Source: Trujillonella endophytica (GTDB lineage Bacteria > Actinomycetota > Actinomycetes > Mycobacteriales > Geodermatophilaceae). Taken from it: a stretch of 64,000 bases of DNA. A model generated the notes under the pieces. That model did not search any database. It was not told where the DNA came from and was given only the letters and a program-made list of their open reading frames with translations. A program made the translations under genes and the position numbers. The stretch spans positions 47,857 through 111,856 of the forward strand of contig NZ_JABGCI010000014.1 of the NCBI RefSeq assembly GCF_019799905.1. Reading direction: 5' to 3'. Each line of letters starts with the position of its first letter. Position 1 is the stretch's first letter. Of this stretch, positions 24,070 to 32,715 are shown piece after piece.

Positions 24070-24924
24070 ATGACCACCGCACAGCTCAGCGACACCTTCT
24101 CCATCGGCGGGGACCTCCCCGTCCACCGGCTCGGCTACGGCGCCATGCAGCTGCCCGGCCCCGGGGTGTGGGGCGAGCCGGCCGACCGCGACGGCGCGCT
24201 GCGCGTCGTCCGCGCCGCCGTCGAGCAGGGTGTCGACTTCATCGACACCGCCGACTCCTACGGCCCGTTCGTCAGCGAGCAGACCATCGCCGAGGCGCTC
24301 CACCCGTACCCCGAGGGCGTGGTCGTCGCCACCAAGGCCGGGCTGACCCGGCAGGGCCCCGGCATCTGGACGCCGGTCGGCCGCCCCGCCTACCTCCGCC
24401 AGCAGGTGGAGCTCTCCCTGCGCCACCTGCGGGTCGAGCGGATCGACCTCATCCAGCTGCACCGCATCGACCCCGAGGTGCCGCTGGCGGACCAGCTCGG
24501 CGTCTTCCGGGACCTGCAGGACGAGGGCAAGGTCCGGCACATCGGCGTCTCCGAGGTCTCGGTCGAGGAGCTGCGGGCGGCGCGCGAGATCGTCGACGTC
24601 GTCAGCGTGCAGAACCTCTACAACCTGACCAACCGGCAGTCCCAGGACGTCCTGGACTTCGCCACCGCCGAGGGCATCGCCTTCATCCCGTGGTTCCCGA
24701 TCGCCACCGGGGACCTCGCCGCCCCCGACAGCCCGGTGGCCGACATCGCCCGCGAGCTGGACGCCACGCCGTCCCAGGTGGCGCTGGCCTGGTTGCTCCA
24801 GAAGTCGCCGGTCGTGCTCCCGATCCCGGGCACGAAGTCCGTCGACCACCTCACGGAGAACCTGGGCGCGGCCCGGCTGTCGCTCTCCGGCGAGGACGTG
24901 CAGCGCCTCGACGCGCTGGCCTGA
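24070..24924 (+). CDS. Aldo/keto reductase
   Basis: A 284-residue NADPH-dependent TIM-barrel oxidoreductase. The catalytic tetrad is visible: Asp and Tyr in DFIDTADSYGPF (about 56-67), Lys in VVATKAGL (about 92) and His in LIQLHRID (about 133). NADPH contacts lie in IPGTKSVDHLTENL near the end. The carbonyl substrate is unknown. A strong hairpin follows 6 nt after the stop. Confidence 0.9.
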   Translation: MTTAQLSDTFSIGGDLPVHRLGYGAMQLPGPGVWGEPADRDGALRVVRAAVEQGVDFIDTADSYGPFVSEQTIAEALHPYPEGVVVATKAGLTRQGPGIWTPVGRPAYLRQQVELSLRHLRVERIDLIQLHRIDPEVPLADQLGVFRDLQDEGKVRHIGVSEVSVEELRAAREIVDVVSVQNLYNLTNRQSQDVLDFATAEGIAFIPWFPIATGDLAAPDSPVADIARELDATPSQVALAWLLQKSPVVLPIPGTKSVDHLTENLGAARLSLSGEDVQRLDALA

Positions 24925-24930
24925 CGACGT

Positions 24931-24969
24931 GGAGGGGATCTGCCGGCGTCACGCCGGCAGATCTCCTCC
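24931..24969 (+). terminator. Strong hairpin terminator after aldo/keto reductase gene
   Basis: A nearly perfect 18-19-bp inverted repeat (24931-24948 with 24952-24969, one G-U pair and a tiny loop) ends just before the -10 of the following acyl-CoA dehydrogenase gene. It separates the two units. Confidence 0.75.
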
Positions 24970-24983
24970 GTCAAGATGGGCCC

Positions 24984-26138
24984 GTGGACGCCGAGGACTT
25001 CAGCCAGATCCGGAACGCCGTGCGCCAGCTGGTGCGGGAGGTGGTCCTCCCGCGCGAGGAGGAGATCGACCTCGACGACCGCATCCCCGAGGAACTCCGG
25101 GGGGCCATCGCCGACATGGGTCTGTTCGGGTACGCGCTGCCCGAGGAGTACGGCGGCCTGGGCGTGGACATGAAGGAGGACGTCGAGCTCGCCTTCGAGT
25201 TCGGCTACACGACGCCGGCGTTCCGCTCGCTGTTCGGCACCAACAACGGCATCGCCGGGCAGGTCATCGCCAAGTTCGGCAGCGAGGAGCAGAAGCAGCG
25301 GTACCTGCCGCGGCTGGCGGCCGGCGAGCTGATCGGCTCCTTCGCGCTCACCGAGGCCGAGGCGGGCTCCGACCCGGCCGGCCTGCGCACCACCGCCCGC
25401 CGCGACGGCGACGACTGGGTGATCAGCGGCAACAAGCGGTACATCACCAACGCCCCGATCGCCGACCTGTTCGTCGTCTTCGCCCGCAGCGACCCCGACG
25501 AGCGCGGGGGACGCGGCATCTCCAGCTTCGTCGTCGACGCGAAGGCGCCCGGCGTCTCGCTCGGGCCCAGGGACAAGAAGATGGGGCAGTCCGGCGCCTG
25601 GACGTCGGAGGTGTTCTTCGACGAGGTGCGCGTGCCCGCCGACGCGCTGGTGGGGGAGGAGGGTCGCGGCTACTCGAAGGCCCTCACGGTGCTCAGCCGC
25701 GGGCGGCTGCACATCGCGGCCATGTGCGTCGGCATGGCGCAGCGGGTGCTCGACGAGTCGGTCGCCTACGCCGCCACCGCCAAGCAGGGCGGCGCGCCGA
25801 TCGGCCGCTTCCAGCTGGTGCAGGCGCTGATCGCCGACATGCACACCGAGCTCATCGCCGGCCGCGCCCTGGTGCGCGACGTCGCCGCCCGCTACGACAC
25901 GGGCGAGGACACCTCGGTCGGCCCCTCGTCGGCCAAGCTCTACTGCTCGGAGATGGTCGGCCGGGCCACCGACCGCGCGGTCCAGGTGCACGGTGGCCTG
26001 GGGTACCTGCGGACCACGCCCGTCGAGCGCTTCTACCGCGACGCCCGCCTGTACCGGCTGTACGAGGGCACCAGCGAGGTGCAGCGGGTCATCGTCGGCA
26101 GCGGGCTGCTCCGCGCCGCCGGGATGCCGCGCAGCTGA
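24984..26138 (+). CDS. Acyl-CoA dehydrogenase
   Basis: A 384-residue FAD enzyme that introduces the alpha-beta double bond in acyl-CoAs. Motifs: FALTEAEAGSDPAGLRTTA (FAD-binding), WTSEVFFDEVRVPADALVG, and RLYRLYEGTSEVQRVIVG at the C-terminus, holding the catalytic Glu of the short/medium-chain branch. QVHGGLGYLRTTPVERFYRDAR is also typical. GTG 24984 follows CAAGAT by 6 nt. It is flanked by two strong hairpins, so monocistronic. Confidence 0.93.
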   Translation: MDAEDFSQIRNAVRQLVREVVLPREEEIDLDDRIPEELRGAIADMGLFGYALPEEYGGLGVDMKEDVELAFEFGYTTPAFRSLFGTNNGIAGQVIAKFGSEEQKQRYLPRLAAGELIGSFALTEAEAGSDPAGLRTTARRDGDDWVISGNKRYITNAPIADLFVVFARSDPDERGGRGISSFVVDAKAPGVSLGPRDKKMGQSGAWTSEVFFDEVRVPADALVGEEGRGYSKALTVLSRGRLHIAAMCVGMAQRVLDESVAYAATAKQGGAPIGRFQLVQALIADMHTELIAGRALVRDVAARYDTGEDTSVGPSSAKLYCSEMVGRATDRAVQVHGGLGYLRTTPVERFYRDARLYRLYEGTSEVQRVIVGSGLLRAAGMPRS

Positions 26139-26150
26139 GTCCTGCCCGTG

Positions 26151-26185
26151 CCCGGACCGGCCGCCCGTCGGGCGGCCGGTCCGGG
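26151..26185. terminator. Bidirectional terminator
   Basis: A perfect 16-bp stem (26151-26166 with 26170-26185) has a 3-nt loop and lies between the convergent acyl-CoA dehydrogenase and binding-protein genes. Confidence 0.8.
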
Positions 26186-26202
26186 GATCAGGCGTCTGCG
26201 GC

Positions 26203-27450
26203 TCAGGTGTCGATGCGCTCGCCGCAGGCCGGCGAGGCGTCCTCGACCGGCACGAACTCCTCGCCTTCGAGGGTGACGAAGTACTGGCAGACCTGGTCGA
26301 TGTCGGCGGTGGTGTAGTCGATGGGGTTGGGGTAGAGGCCGCCGGCGTCCCAGGTGGCGTCCTGGTCGAGTGCGGCGACGAAGTCGGCTCGTGTGGCGTC
26401 GCAGCCGGCCAGTTCCAGGCCGTGCAGCAGGAGGTCGGCGTTGAACCAGCCGGAGGCCATGGCGTAGGCCGGGATGCCGGATTCCACGCCCTGGTCGCGG
26501 ACGGCGGTGGCGAGGCGTTCGGTGGCCGGGGTCTCCAGTGCGGCGGGGGCGTAGCCGACGGAGAAGCTGACGCCCTGGGCGGCGGCCACGGCGGGTGCGG
26601 ACTCCAGCAGGTCGTTGCCGTAGCCGGTGGCGGCCAGGATGCCCTTGAGTTCGACGTCGGCCTGGCGCAGGCCCTCGACGATGGCCAGGGCGGTGTCGAA
26701 GGTGATCGGCAGGTAGAGGACGTCGGCGCCGGAGTCGCGGATGCCGAGCACGATCGCGCCGACGTCGGCGGTGCCGAAGGGCACCTCGGTGTTGGTGTAG
26801 CCCACGTCCAGTCCGGCCGCCTCGGCGGACTCGGCGGCTGCCTCCAGGGCCGCCTGGGAGGCCTGGACGGGGAAGGAGGCGCCGGCGAACTTCGTTCCCC
26901 CGATCGCGGCGAGGTACTCGCCGAGCTGGCCGAAGACGTGGGTGGGGTCGGGCACGGCCTGGGACTGGAACAGGTTGTTGCCCGGCTCGCGCCATGCCGG
27001 GTTCTGGTCGGTGGCGTCGCCCAGGACGGGGATCTCGGTTGCCTGGGTGGTGAGGAACTGGATCCCGCCGAAGGTGAAGGGGCTGGTGGACAGGATCGCG
27101 TAGACGTCCTCCTGCTGGACCAGGCGCTGGGAGCTGGCGAGTGATCCGGCCGGGTTGGAGGCGTCGTCGGCCTCGACCAGCTCGAACTCGACGTCGGCGC
27201 ACTCGCCGCCCTCTTCGGCGTAGGCGGCGAGGCGGGCCTCGATCCCGGTCCGGGCGTTGGTGCCGTAGGTGGCCGCGGCCGGGCCGCTCAGCGGGGTGAG
27301 GATGCCGACCTTGACGGTCTGCGAGCCGCCGCCGCCGCCCCCACCGCTGCTCGCGGCGGCTCCGCCTTCCTCGTCGTCGCTGCCACAGGCGGTCAGGGCC
27401 ATCAGCAGGGCGCAGGTCGCGCCGACCGCCGTCCGGGTCGTCGTCCTCAT
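26203..27450 (-). CDS. Branched-chain-type ABC transporter substrate-binding lipoprotein
   Basis: A 415-residue periplasmic-binding-protein fold, Leu/Ile/Val receptor type. The lipobox is in LLMALTACGSDDEEGG, and a Gly/Ser linker leads into VKVGILTPLSGPAAATYG. The ligand class is unknown; relatives bind amino acids, amides or aromatic acids. No permease or ATPase genes are adjacent, so it is an orphan here, possibly served by a shared transporter. A palindromic AT-rich site lies about 110 nt upstream of its ATG. Confidence 0.88.
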   Translation of the reverse strand: MRTTTRTAVGATCALLMALTACGSDDEEGGAAASSGGGGGGGSQTVKVGILTPLSGPAAATYGTNARTGIEARLAAYAEEGGECADVEFELVEADDASNPAGSLASSQRLVQQEDVYAILSTSPFTFGGIQFLTTQATEIPVLGDATDQNPAWREPGNNLFQSQAVPDPTHVFGQLGEYLAAIGGTKFAGASFPVQASQAALEAAAESAEAAGLDVGYTNTEVPFGTADVGAIVLGIRDSGADVLYLPITFDTALAIVEGLRQADVELKGILAATGYGNDLLESAPAVAAAQGVSFSVGYAPAALETPATERLATAVRDQGVESGIPAYAMASGWFNADLLLHGLELAGCDATRADFVAALDQDATWDAGGLYPNPIDYTTADIDQVCQYFVTLEGEEFVPVEDASPACGERIDT

Positions 27451-27834
27451 GTCGGGGTCTCCTCGTGGTCGAGCGCGGGCGTCGGGCGATCGGGAGCTGC
27501 GCAGAGCAGGGCCGACGACCGGTCGCCCGGTGCCTCACGGACCGGGCGACACGGCGTCGTTTAAAACACTTGATTTAAATCAACTGTAACATCGGTCACA
27601 CGGCCCGCCAAGAGGCCCGTGACTCGCCGGGACGGGCCGGCGGCCGGTCAGGGTCAGGCCGTCGTCGCGGCCGGGTCGAGGGCGACGTCGGGAGTTCACA
27701 CGTCCGCCACCACTGCGCGTGCGGGAGGGAGCTGCCCCGGGCATCGGCGACGTCCGCGACGGCGAGGAAGGGCTCGGCAGGTGGTCGTCCGCGTCCGCCG
27801 GCCGTGTCGTGTCCCGCCGGGGCGGGCACTCGCC
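27451..27834. other. Intergenic gap upstream of the binding-protein gene
   Basis: These 384 bp hold the AT-rich operator-like site described separately. No reading frame in the rest has convincing codon use, a start signal or a family motif. A terminator for the TetR gene ending at 27835 was not found. Confidence 0.5.
27561..27583 (-). promoter_or_regulatory. Palindromic operator-like site TTGATTTAAATCAA
   Basis: A perfect 14-bp palindrome lies at 27570-27583. Read toward the binding-protein gene it continues as TTTAAATCAAGTGTTTTAA (27579 to 27561). The same string with two differences occurs at 63772-63790 upstream of the amidohydrolase gene. An AT-only palindrome is striking in this GC context. 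The regulator is unknown; the adjacent TetR gene is a candidate. Confidence 0.6.
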
Positions 27835-28470
27835 TCACCTGTCGGGCGCGCCCGCGTCCGACCGTGCCACGGTGAGGCAGAAAGCGGTCAGCTGCTCGAG
27901 CTCGGCGGACGAGGGCGTCGTCCCCGACCACACGTGTTCGGCCAGTGCGCCCAGCGTCGCGTAGGTCACGAGCGTCGCGCTGCTCTCCGGTGCCGGGTTG
28001 CCCAGCGCCACGAGCTCCGGTTGCAGCAGCGCGGCCAGCACCTGGCTGGCGAAGTGCCGCCCGTAGGGGGCGCCGCTGCCGGCGGTGGGCGCGTTCCACA
28101 GAACGGCACGCGTGGTCGCGGCGACGTCGCCCCTGGCCTGGGTGAGGACGCCTTCCGCCCAGCGCCGGATCCGCCCCTCGGGCATGGACTCCTTGGCCAT
28201 CTGGTGCTCGAGATAGCTGCGCAGCTGCTCCGTACCGCGCTCGAGCAGGGCCGCGACCAGCGCGCCCTTGGAGGGGAAGTAGCGGTAGAAGGCGTCGTTG
28301 GACAGCCCGGCCGCCGCGACGATGTCGGACACCCGCGGGCTGGCCGACGTCCCGCAGCGGACCATCACCTCGAGTCCGGCGTCCAGCAGACGGCGGACCT
28401 CCTCCTCGTAGGTCATGCCGCGCCGGGCGAGGGCGCGCTGCACGACGCGCCCCAGGACGTCCTCGCCCAT
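27835..28470 (-). CDS. TetR family regulator
   Basis: A 211-residue regulator with helix-turn-helix VSDIVAAAGLSNDAFYRYFPSKGALV (about 47-72) and an all-helical ligand domain. ATG 28470 is preceded by GGGAGAGG. It is divergent from the acyl-CoA dehydrogenase/kinase operon with an inverted repeat between them, the usual layout for a repressor of the neighbouring catabolic operon that responds to an acyl-CoA. Confidence 0.85.
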   Translation of the reverse strand: MGEDVLGRVVQRALARRGMTYEEEVRRLLDAGLEVMVRCGTSASPRVSDIVAAAGLSNDAFYRYFPSKGALVAALLERGTEQLRSYLEHQMAKESMPEGRIRRWAEGVLTQARGDVAATTRAVLWNAPTAGSGAPYGRHFASQVLAALLQPELVALGNPAPESSATLVTYATLGALAEHVWSGTTPSSAELEQLTAFCLTVARSDAGAPDR

Positions 28471-28573
28471 GTGTGCCACCTCTCCCGGCCTGGTCGCGCC
28501 GCCGCCCACTGCGCTGGTCGAGCGGGCACGCTGCGGACGGCGGATCGCGCGGTCGACGCCCCGCCAGAATGTC

Positions 28574-28591
28574 GTTCTTGACGGCTAGAAC
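28574..28591. promoter_or_regulatory. Inverted repeat between TetR gene and acyl-CoA operon
   Basis: GTTCTTGACGGCTAGAAC has GTTCT/AGAAC half-sites around an 8-bp centre; a further AGAAT-GTC-GTTCT lies just left at 28566-28578. It contains a -35-like TTGACG. Its position 48-65 nt before the operon start and about 105-120 nt before the TetR ATG fits a repressor site. Confidence 0.5.
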
Positions 28592-28638
28592 GCAATACTG
28601 CCATGGTCGGGTGCACCAGCCGCCCCGAGGGAGACGCC

Positions 28639-30084
28639 ATGTCGTGGGACTTCGAGACCGACCCCGAGTACCAGGAGAAGCTGGACTGGGCGGACCGCTT
28701 CGTGCGGGAGGAGGTCGAGCCGCTCGACCTGGCCTTCCCGATGCAGATGTTCGACCCGCTGCGGGGCAGGGCCCGTGAGGTCGTCCTGCCCTTGAAGGCC
28801 GAGGTGCGGAAGCAGGGGTTGTGGGCCACCCACCTGTCGCCGGAGCTGGGCGGGCAGGGCTTCGGCCAGGTGAAGCTGGCGCTGCTGAACGAGATCCTCG
28901 GCCGGTCGAGCTGGGCGCCGATCGTCTTCGGGACGCAGGCGCCGGACACCGGCAACGCGGAGATCCTGGCGCACTACGGCACCGAGGAGCAGAAGCAGCG
29001 CTTCCTCCAGCCGCTGCTGGAGGGGGAGATCTTCTCCTGCTACGCGATGACCGAGCCCGAGGGCGGGTCGGACCCCAAGCAGTTCACCACCGAGGCCGTC
29101 CGCGACGGGGACGACTGGGTCCTCAACGGCGCGAAGTACTACGCCTCGAACGCGAAGACCGCGTCGTTCTTCATCGTCATGGCGAAGACCGACCTGGACG
29201 CCGACCCGTACAAGAGCATGACGATGTTCCTGGTGCCGGCCACCACCCCCGGCATCCGCATCGAGCGCAACGTCGGTCTGGCGTTCGACACCGAGGACGA
29301 GGCGCTGCACGCCGACCTGCGGCTGACCGACGTCCGCGTCCCGGGCGACTCCGTGCTCGGCGGCGTGGGTCAGGCGTTCGTGATCTCCCAGACCCGGCTC
29401 GGTGGCGGGCGGATCCACCACGCGATGCGCACGATCGCCCAGGCCGGTCAGGCGCTGGACATGCTGGCCGAGCGGGCGATCAGCCGCCGGACGCAGGGCA
29501 CGCTGCTGGCCGACAAGCAGTTCGTGCAGGGCTACATCGCCGATTCGTGGGCCCAGCTGCAGATGTTCCGGCTGATGGTGCTGCAGACCGCGTGGAAGAT
29601 CGACAAGTACAACGACTACCGGAAGGTCCGCAAGGACATCGCCGCCTGCAAGGCCGTGATGCCGAGGGTCTACCACGACATCGCGCAGCGGGCGCTGCAC
29701 CTGCACGGGGCGCTGGGGGTCAGCAGCGACATGCCGCTGGCGCACATGATGTTCGGCGCCGAGATCATGGCCGTCGTCGACGGTCCGACCGAGGTGCACC
29801 AGGTGACCGTCGCCCGGCAGGTGCTGCGCGACTACACCCCGGTCCAGGGCAACCCGAGCGCGTTCCTCCCGACCAAGCGGGCGGCGGCGCTGGCCAAGTT
29901 CGGGATGACCGCCCCCAACGCCTCCCCGACGGAGCCGTTCGAGGGGACCGTGCCGTCGGTGCAGACCGACTACCCGTGGCCGGGCACCGTTCAGTCCGGC
30001 GGCGGGCAGCCCGGCGGCGGACAGCCCGACGACCGGCCGGTCGAGGCCGTGCAGCCCGAGGCCGACCTGGTGGCGCAGGCATGA
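28639..30084 (+). CDS. Acyl-CoA dehydrogenase, ACAD10/11-like
   Basis: A 481-residue dehydrogenase, longer than the classic 380. It has CYAMTEPEGGSDPKQFTTEA, ALHLHGALGVSSDMPLAHMM and AVVDGPTEVHQVTVARQVL, the DGPxEVH ending typical of the ACAD10/ACAD11 branch instead of YEGTSE. A disordered Gly/Pro/Gln tail (SGGGQPGGGQPDD) closes it. ATGA overlap with the next kinase-like gene mirrors the fused or paired state of ACAD10/11, suggesting 4-hydroxyacyl-CoA as substrate (inference). Confidence 0.88.
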   Translation: MSWDFETDPEYQEKLDWADRFVREEVEPLDLAFPMQMFDPLRGRAREVVLPLKAEVRKQGLWATHLSPELGGQGFGQVKLALLNEILGRSSWAPIVFGTQAPDTGNAEILAHYGTEEQKQRFLQPLLEGEIFSCYAMTEPEGGSDPKQFTTEAVRDGDDWVLNGAKYYASNAKTASFFIVMAKTDLDADPYKSMTMFLVPATTPGIRIERNVGLAFDTEDEALHADLRLTDVRVPGDSVLGGVGQAFVISQTRLGGGRIHHAMRTIAQAGQALDMLAERAISRRTQGTLLADKQFVQGYIADSWAQLQMFRLMVLQTAWKIDKYNDYRKVRKDIAACKAVMPRVYHDIAQRALHLHGALGVSSDMPLAHMMFGAEIMAVVDGPTEVHQVTVARQVLRDYTPVQGNPSAFLPTKRAAALAKFGMTAPNASPTEPFEGTVPSVQTDYPWPGTVQSGGGQPGGGQPDDRPVEAVQPEADLVAQA

Positions 30085-31130
30085 GCGCGGTGGAGGAGGA
30101 CACCAAGACCCTGGACGTCGACCGGCTCGGCGCCTGGCTGGACTCCCAGGGCCTCGGTGTCGGCGCGCCGCTGGAGCACCGGTTCGTCTCCGGCGGCGCG
30201 CAGAACGAGATCTACGAGATCCGCCGGGGTGAGGTCCACGGCGCGCTGCGGATGCCGCCGACCTCGGCGCCGGCCCAGCGCGACGAAGGCATCGTCCGCG
30301 AGTGGCGGATCATCGAGGCGCTCGACGGCACCGACGTCCCGCACACCCCTGCGTTGGCGCTGTGCGAGGACTCCTCGGTGCTGGGCCGGCCGTTCTACCT
30401 CATGGGCTTCGTCGACGGCTGGTCGCCGATGAACATGGTCGACCGCAGGTGGCCCGAGCCGTTCGGCCGCGACCTCACCGCCCGCCGCGGGCTGGCCCTG
30501 CAGCTGGTCGAGGGCATCGCCCTGATGTCGAGGCTGGACTGGAGGGCCGCCGGTCTGGAGGGTCTGGGCCGGCCCGACGGCTTCCACGAGCGGCAGGTGG
30601 ACCGCTGGACGACCTTCCTCCAGCGCATCGAGGGAGCCCGCCAGCTGCCGGGCTTCGAGGAGACCGCGGCCTGGCTGCGGGCGCACCGGCCGCTGGACTT
30701 CGTGCCGGGCCTGATGCACGGCGACTACCAGTTCGCCAACGTCATGTACCGGCACGGAGCCCCGGCCCGCCTCGCCGCGATCATCGACTGGGAGATGGGC
30801 ACGATCGGGGACCCCAAGCTCGACCTGGCCCTCGTCGTGGGCGGCTGGCCCGACGACCCGGATGCGCCCGAGGGCGGTCAGGGGTACGTGGACCTGCGCG
30901 GCATGCCCGGCCGCGAGGAGCTGCTCGAGCACTTCTCCACCAGCGCCGGACGCCAGGTGGACGACATGGACTACTACAACGTGCTGATCAAGTTCAAGCA
31001 CGCCATCGTCCTGGAGCAGGGCTTCCAGCGCTCCACACCCGGCTCCACCCGGGCGGCCTTCGGCCCCATCGCGCTCTCCATGATGGCGGACGCCGCCGAG
31101 CTCGCCGAGAGCAGCGACTACCGCGGCTGA
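30081..31130 (+). CDS. Phosphotransferase (APH fold), ACAD11-kinase-like
   Basis: A 349-residue aminoglycoside-phosphotransferase-fold kinase. Catalytic HGDYQFANVMY (about 213-223) and the Mg-binding IIDWEMGTIGDPKLDLA are intact, and the N-terminal FVSGGAQNEIYEIRR acts as the nucleotide loop. In the ACAD10/11 proteins and the bacterial levulinate LvaA/LvaC system, such a kinase phosphorylates a 4-hydroxyacyl-CoA so the dehydrogenase partner can eliminate phosphate. The coupling to the upstream gene supports that reading. Confidence 0.87.
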   Translation: MSAVEEDTKTLDVDRLGAWLDSQGLGVGAPLEHRFVSGGAQNEIYEIRRGEVHGALRMPPTSAPAQRDEGIVREWRIIEALDGTDVPHTPALALCEDSSVLGRPFYLMGFVDGWSPMNMVDRRWPEPFGRDLTARRGLALQLVEGIALMSRLDWRAAGLEGLGRPDGFHERQVDRWTTFLQRIEGARQLPGFEETAAWLRAHRPLDFVPGLMHGDYQFANVMYRHGAPARLAAIIDWEMGTIGDPKLDLALVVGGWPDDPDAPEGGQGYVDLRGMPGREELLEHFSTSAGRQVDDMDYYNVLIKFKHAIVLEQGFQRSTPGSTRAAFGPIALSMMADAAELAESSDYRG

Positions 31131-31176
31131 TCGGCGTCCGTGCCGCCGGTACCCGTCCCGAGAGGAGATCGCTGAC

Positions 31177-31944
31177 GTGGGGTACGCCGACGAGCTGTTC
31201 GACCTCACGGGCCGGGTCGCCCTGGTCACCGGGGGGAGCCGCGGGCTGGGGCGGGAGATGGCGCTGGGCCTGGCCCGGTGCGGTGCCGACGTCGTCGTCG
31301 CCAGCCGGACGCCGGAGTCGTGCCAGGAGGTGGCCGCGGAGATCGAGCGCACCACCGGCCGTGCCGCGCTGCCCTACGGCGTGCACGTCGGGCGCTGGGA
31401 CCAGCTCCCCGGGCTGGTCGACGCGGTCATGGAGCGGTTCGGCCGGATCGACGTCCTCGTCAACAACGCCGGCATGTCCCCCGTCTACGACCGGCTGGGC
31501 GACGTGACCGAGAAGCTGTTCGACGCGGTGGTGGCCCTCAACCTCAAGGGGCCGTTCCGGCTCACCACGCTCGTGGGCGAGGTCATGGTGGCCGCCGGCC
31601 GCGGGTCGGTCGTGAACGTCAGCTCGACCGGGTCGATCCGGCCGAACGGGGCGATCATCCCGTACGCCGCTGCCAAGGCCGGGCTGAACTCCCTCACCGA
31701 GTCCTTCGCGCTGGCGCTCGGGCCGACCGTGCGGGTCAACACGCTCATGGCCGGTCCGCACGCCACCGACGCGCACCCGGAGTGGGCGGCGCACACCGGC
31801 ACCGGCGACGGGATCTTCCCGGCGCACGCGCTGCAGCGCGCCGGCGATCCGCGGGAGGTCGTCGGCGCGGCGCTCTTCCTCGCCTCCGACGCCTCCAGCT
31901 ACACCACCGGCGCCACCATCCGGGTCGACGGCGGGATCCCGTGA
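31177..31944 (+). CDS. SDR family oxidoreductase
   Basis: A 255-residue NAD(P)-dependent short-chain dehydrogenase. It has TGGSRGLG at the nucleotide loop, DVLVNNAGM, and the active site Ser (NVSSTGS) with Tyr-Lys in YAAAKAGLNSL. It ends TGATIRVDGGIP as in FabG-like enzymes. GTG 31177 has GAGAGGAG upstream. It is third in the 28639 operon; oxidation of the hydroxyl formed or consumed in the pathway is likely. Confidence 0.92.
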   Translation: MGYADELFDLTGRVALVTGGSRGLGREMALGLARCGADVVVASRTPESCQEVAAEIERTTGRAALPYGVHVGRWDQLPGLVDAVMERFGRIDVLVNNAGMSPVYDRLGDVTEKLFDAVVALNLKGPFRLTTLVGEVMVAAGRGSVVNVSSTGSIRPNGAIIPYAAAKAGLNSLTESFALALGPTVRVNTLMAGPHATDAHPEWAAHTGTGDGIFPAHALQRAGDPREVVGAALFLASDASSYTTGATIRVDGGIP

Positions 31945-32705
31945 CCGGAGCGGGCGCCGGCATGCAGCGCCTCGACGGACGCGTCGCCGTGGTCACCGGG
32001 GCAGGCAGCGGCATCGGGCTGGCGGTCAGCGAGGCCTTCGTGGCCGAGGGCATGCGCGTCGTCATGGGCGACCTGGACGGCGACGCCGTCCGCGGGCACG
32101 CCGATCGGCTGGCCGCCGCGGGCGCCGAGGTGCTGGCGGAGACCGTGGACGTCCGCGACCCGGAGGCGGTCGAGCGGCTGGGTCGGACCGTCGTCGACCG
32201 CTTCGGCGGGCTGAACGTCGCGGTGAACAACGCCGGCATCGTGAACCGGGGCAACTCCTGGGAGCTGTCGCTCGAGGAGTGGCACCGCGTGCTCGACGTG
32301 AACCTCTGGGGGGTGATCCACGGCATCCGCGCGTTCGTGCCGCGGATCCTCGCGTCCGGCGAGGAGGGTCACGTGGTGAACACGGCGTCGATGGCGGCCG
32401 TGGACATCATCCCGAAGCTGGGGCCGTACACGGTCGCCAAGCACGGGCTGCTGGGGCTGTCGGACGTGCTGCGCGCGGAGCTGGCGGCCCTCGGGGCGCC
32501 GGTCGGCGTCAGCGTCGTGATGCCGGGTGCCATCCGGACGGGCATGAACCCCTACGGCACCGTGACCGCCGAGCAGGTGGCGGCCAACGTCGTCGACGCG
32601 ATCCGTCGCCGGCGGGACTACGTGTTCACCGACGACCACTCCGCCGAACCGGTGGAGCAGCGGCTGCGCGCGATCATCCGGGCGCGCGACGACGTCGTGA
32701 CCTGA
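31941..32705 (+). CDS. SDR family oxidoreductase
   Basis: A 254-residue short-chain dehydrogenase with TGAGSGIGLAVSEAF, NVAVNNAGIVNRG, Ser in NTASMAAVD and YTVAKHGLLGLSD. The C-terminus (FTDDHSAEPVEQRLRAI) is of the longer classical type that acts on secondary alcohols or steroids. GTG overlaps the previous stop by four bases, placing it last in the operon. It converges with the epimerase gene, 10 bp between stops. Confidence 0.92.
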   Translation: MTGAGAGMQRLDGRVAVVTGAGSGIGLAVSEAFVAEGMRVVMGDLDGDAVRGHADRLAAAGAEVLAETVDVRDPEAVERLGRTVVDRFGGLNVAVNNAGIVNRGNSWELSLEEWHRVLDVNLWGVIHGIRAFVPRILASGEEGHVVNTASMAAVDIIPKLGPYTVAKHGLLGLSDVLRAELAALGAPVGVSVVMPGAIRTGMNPYGTVTAEQVAANVVDAIRRRRDYVFTDDHSAEPVEQRLRAIIRARDDVVT

Positions 32706-32715
32706 GGTCCTGCTC

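Noticed and set aside
22809..26138. A plus-strand open frame of about 1100 codons across four genes
   Set aside because: Only the last 384 codons from 24984 are the acyl-CoA dehydrogenase; the rest is out of frame with the EAL and aldo/keto reductase genes and antisense to the phosphatase gene.
26203..27450. Complete branched-chain amino acid transporter operon
   Set aside because: Only the binding protein is present; flanking genes are an acyl-CoA dehydrogenase and a TetR regulator.
27596..28099. A minus-strand frame downstream of and overlapping the TetR gene
   Set aside because: It is the alternate frame of the TetR gene followed by Arg/Pro-rich filler with no start signal or motif.
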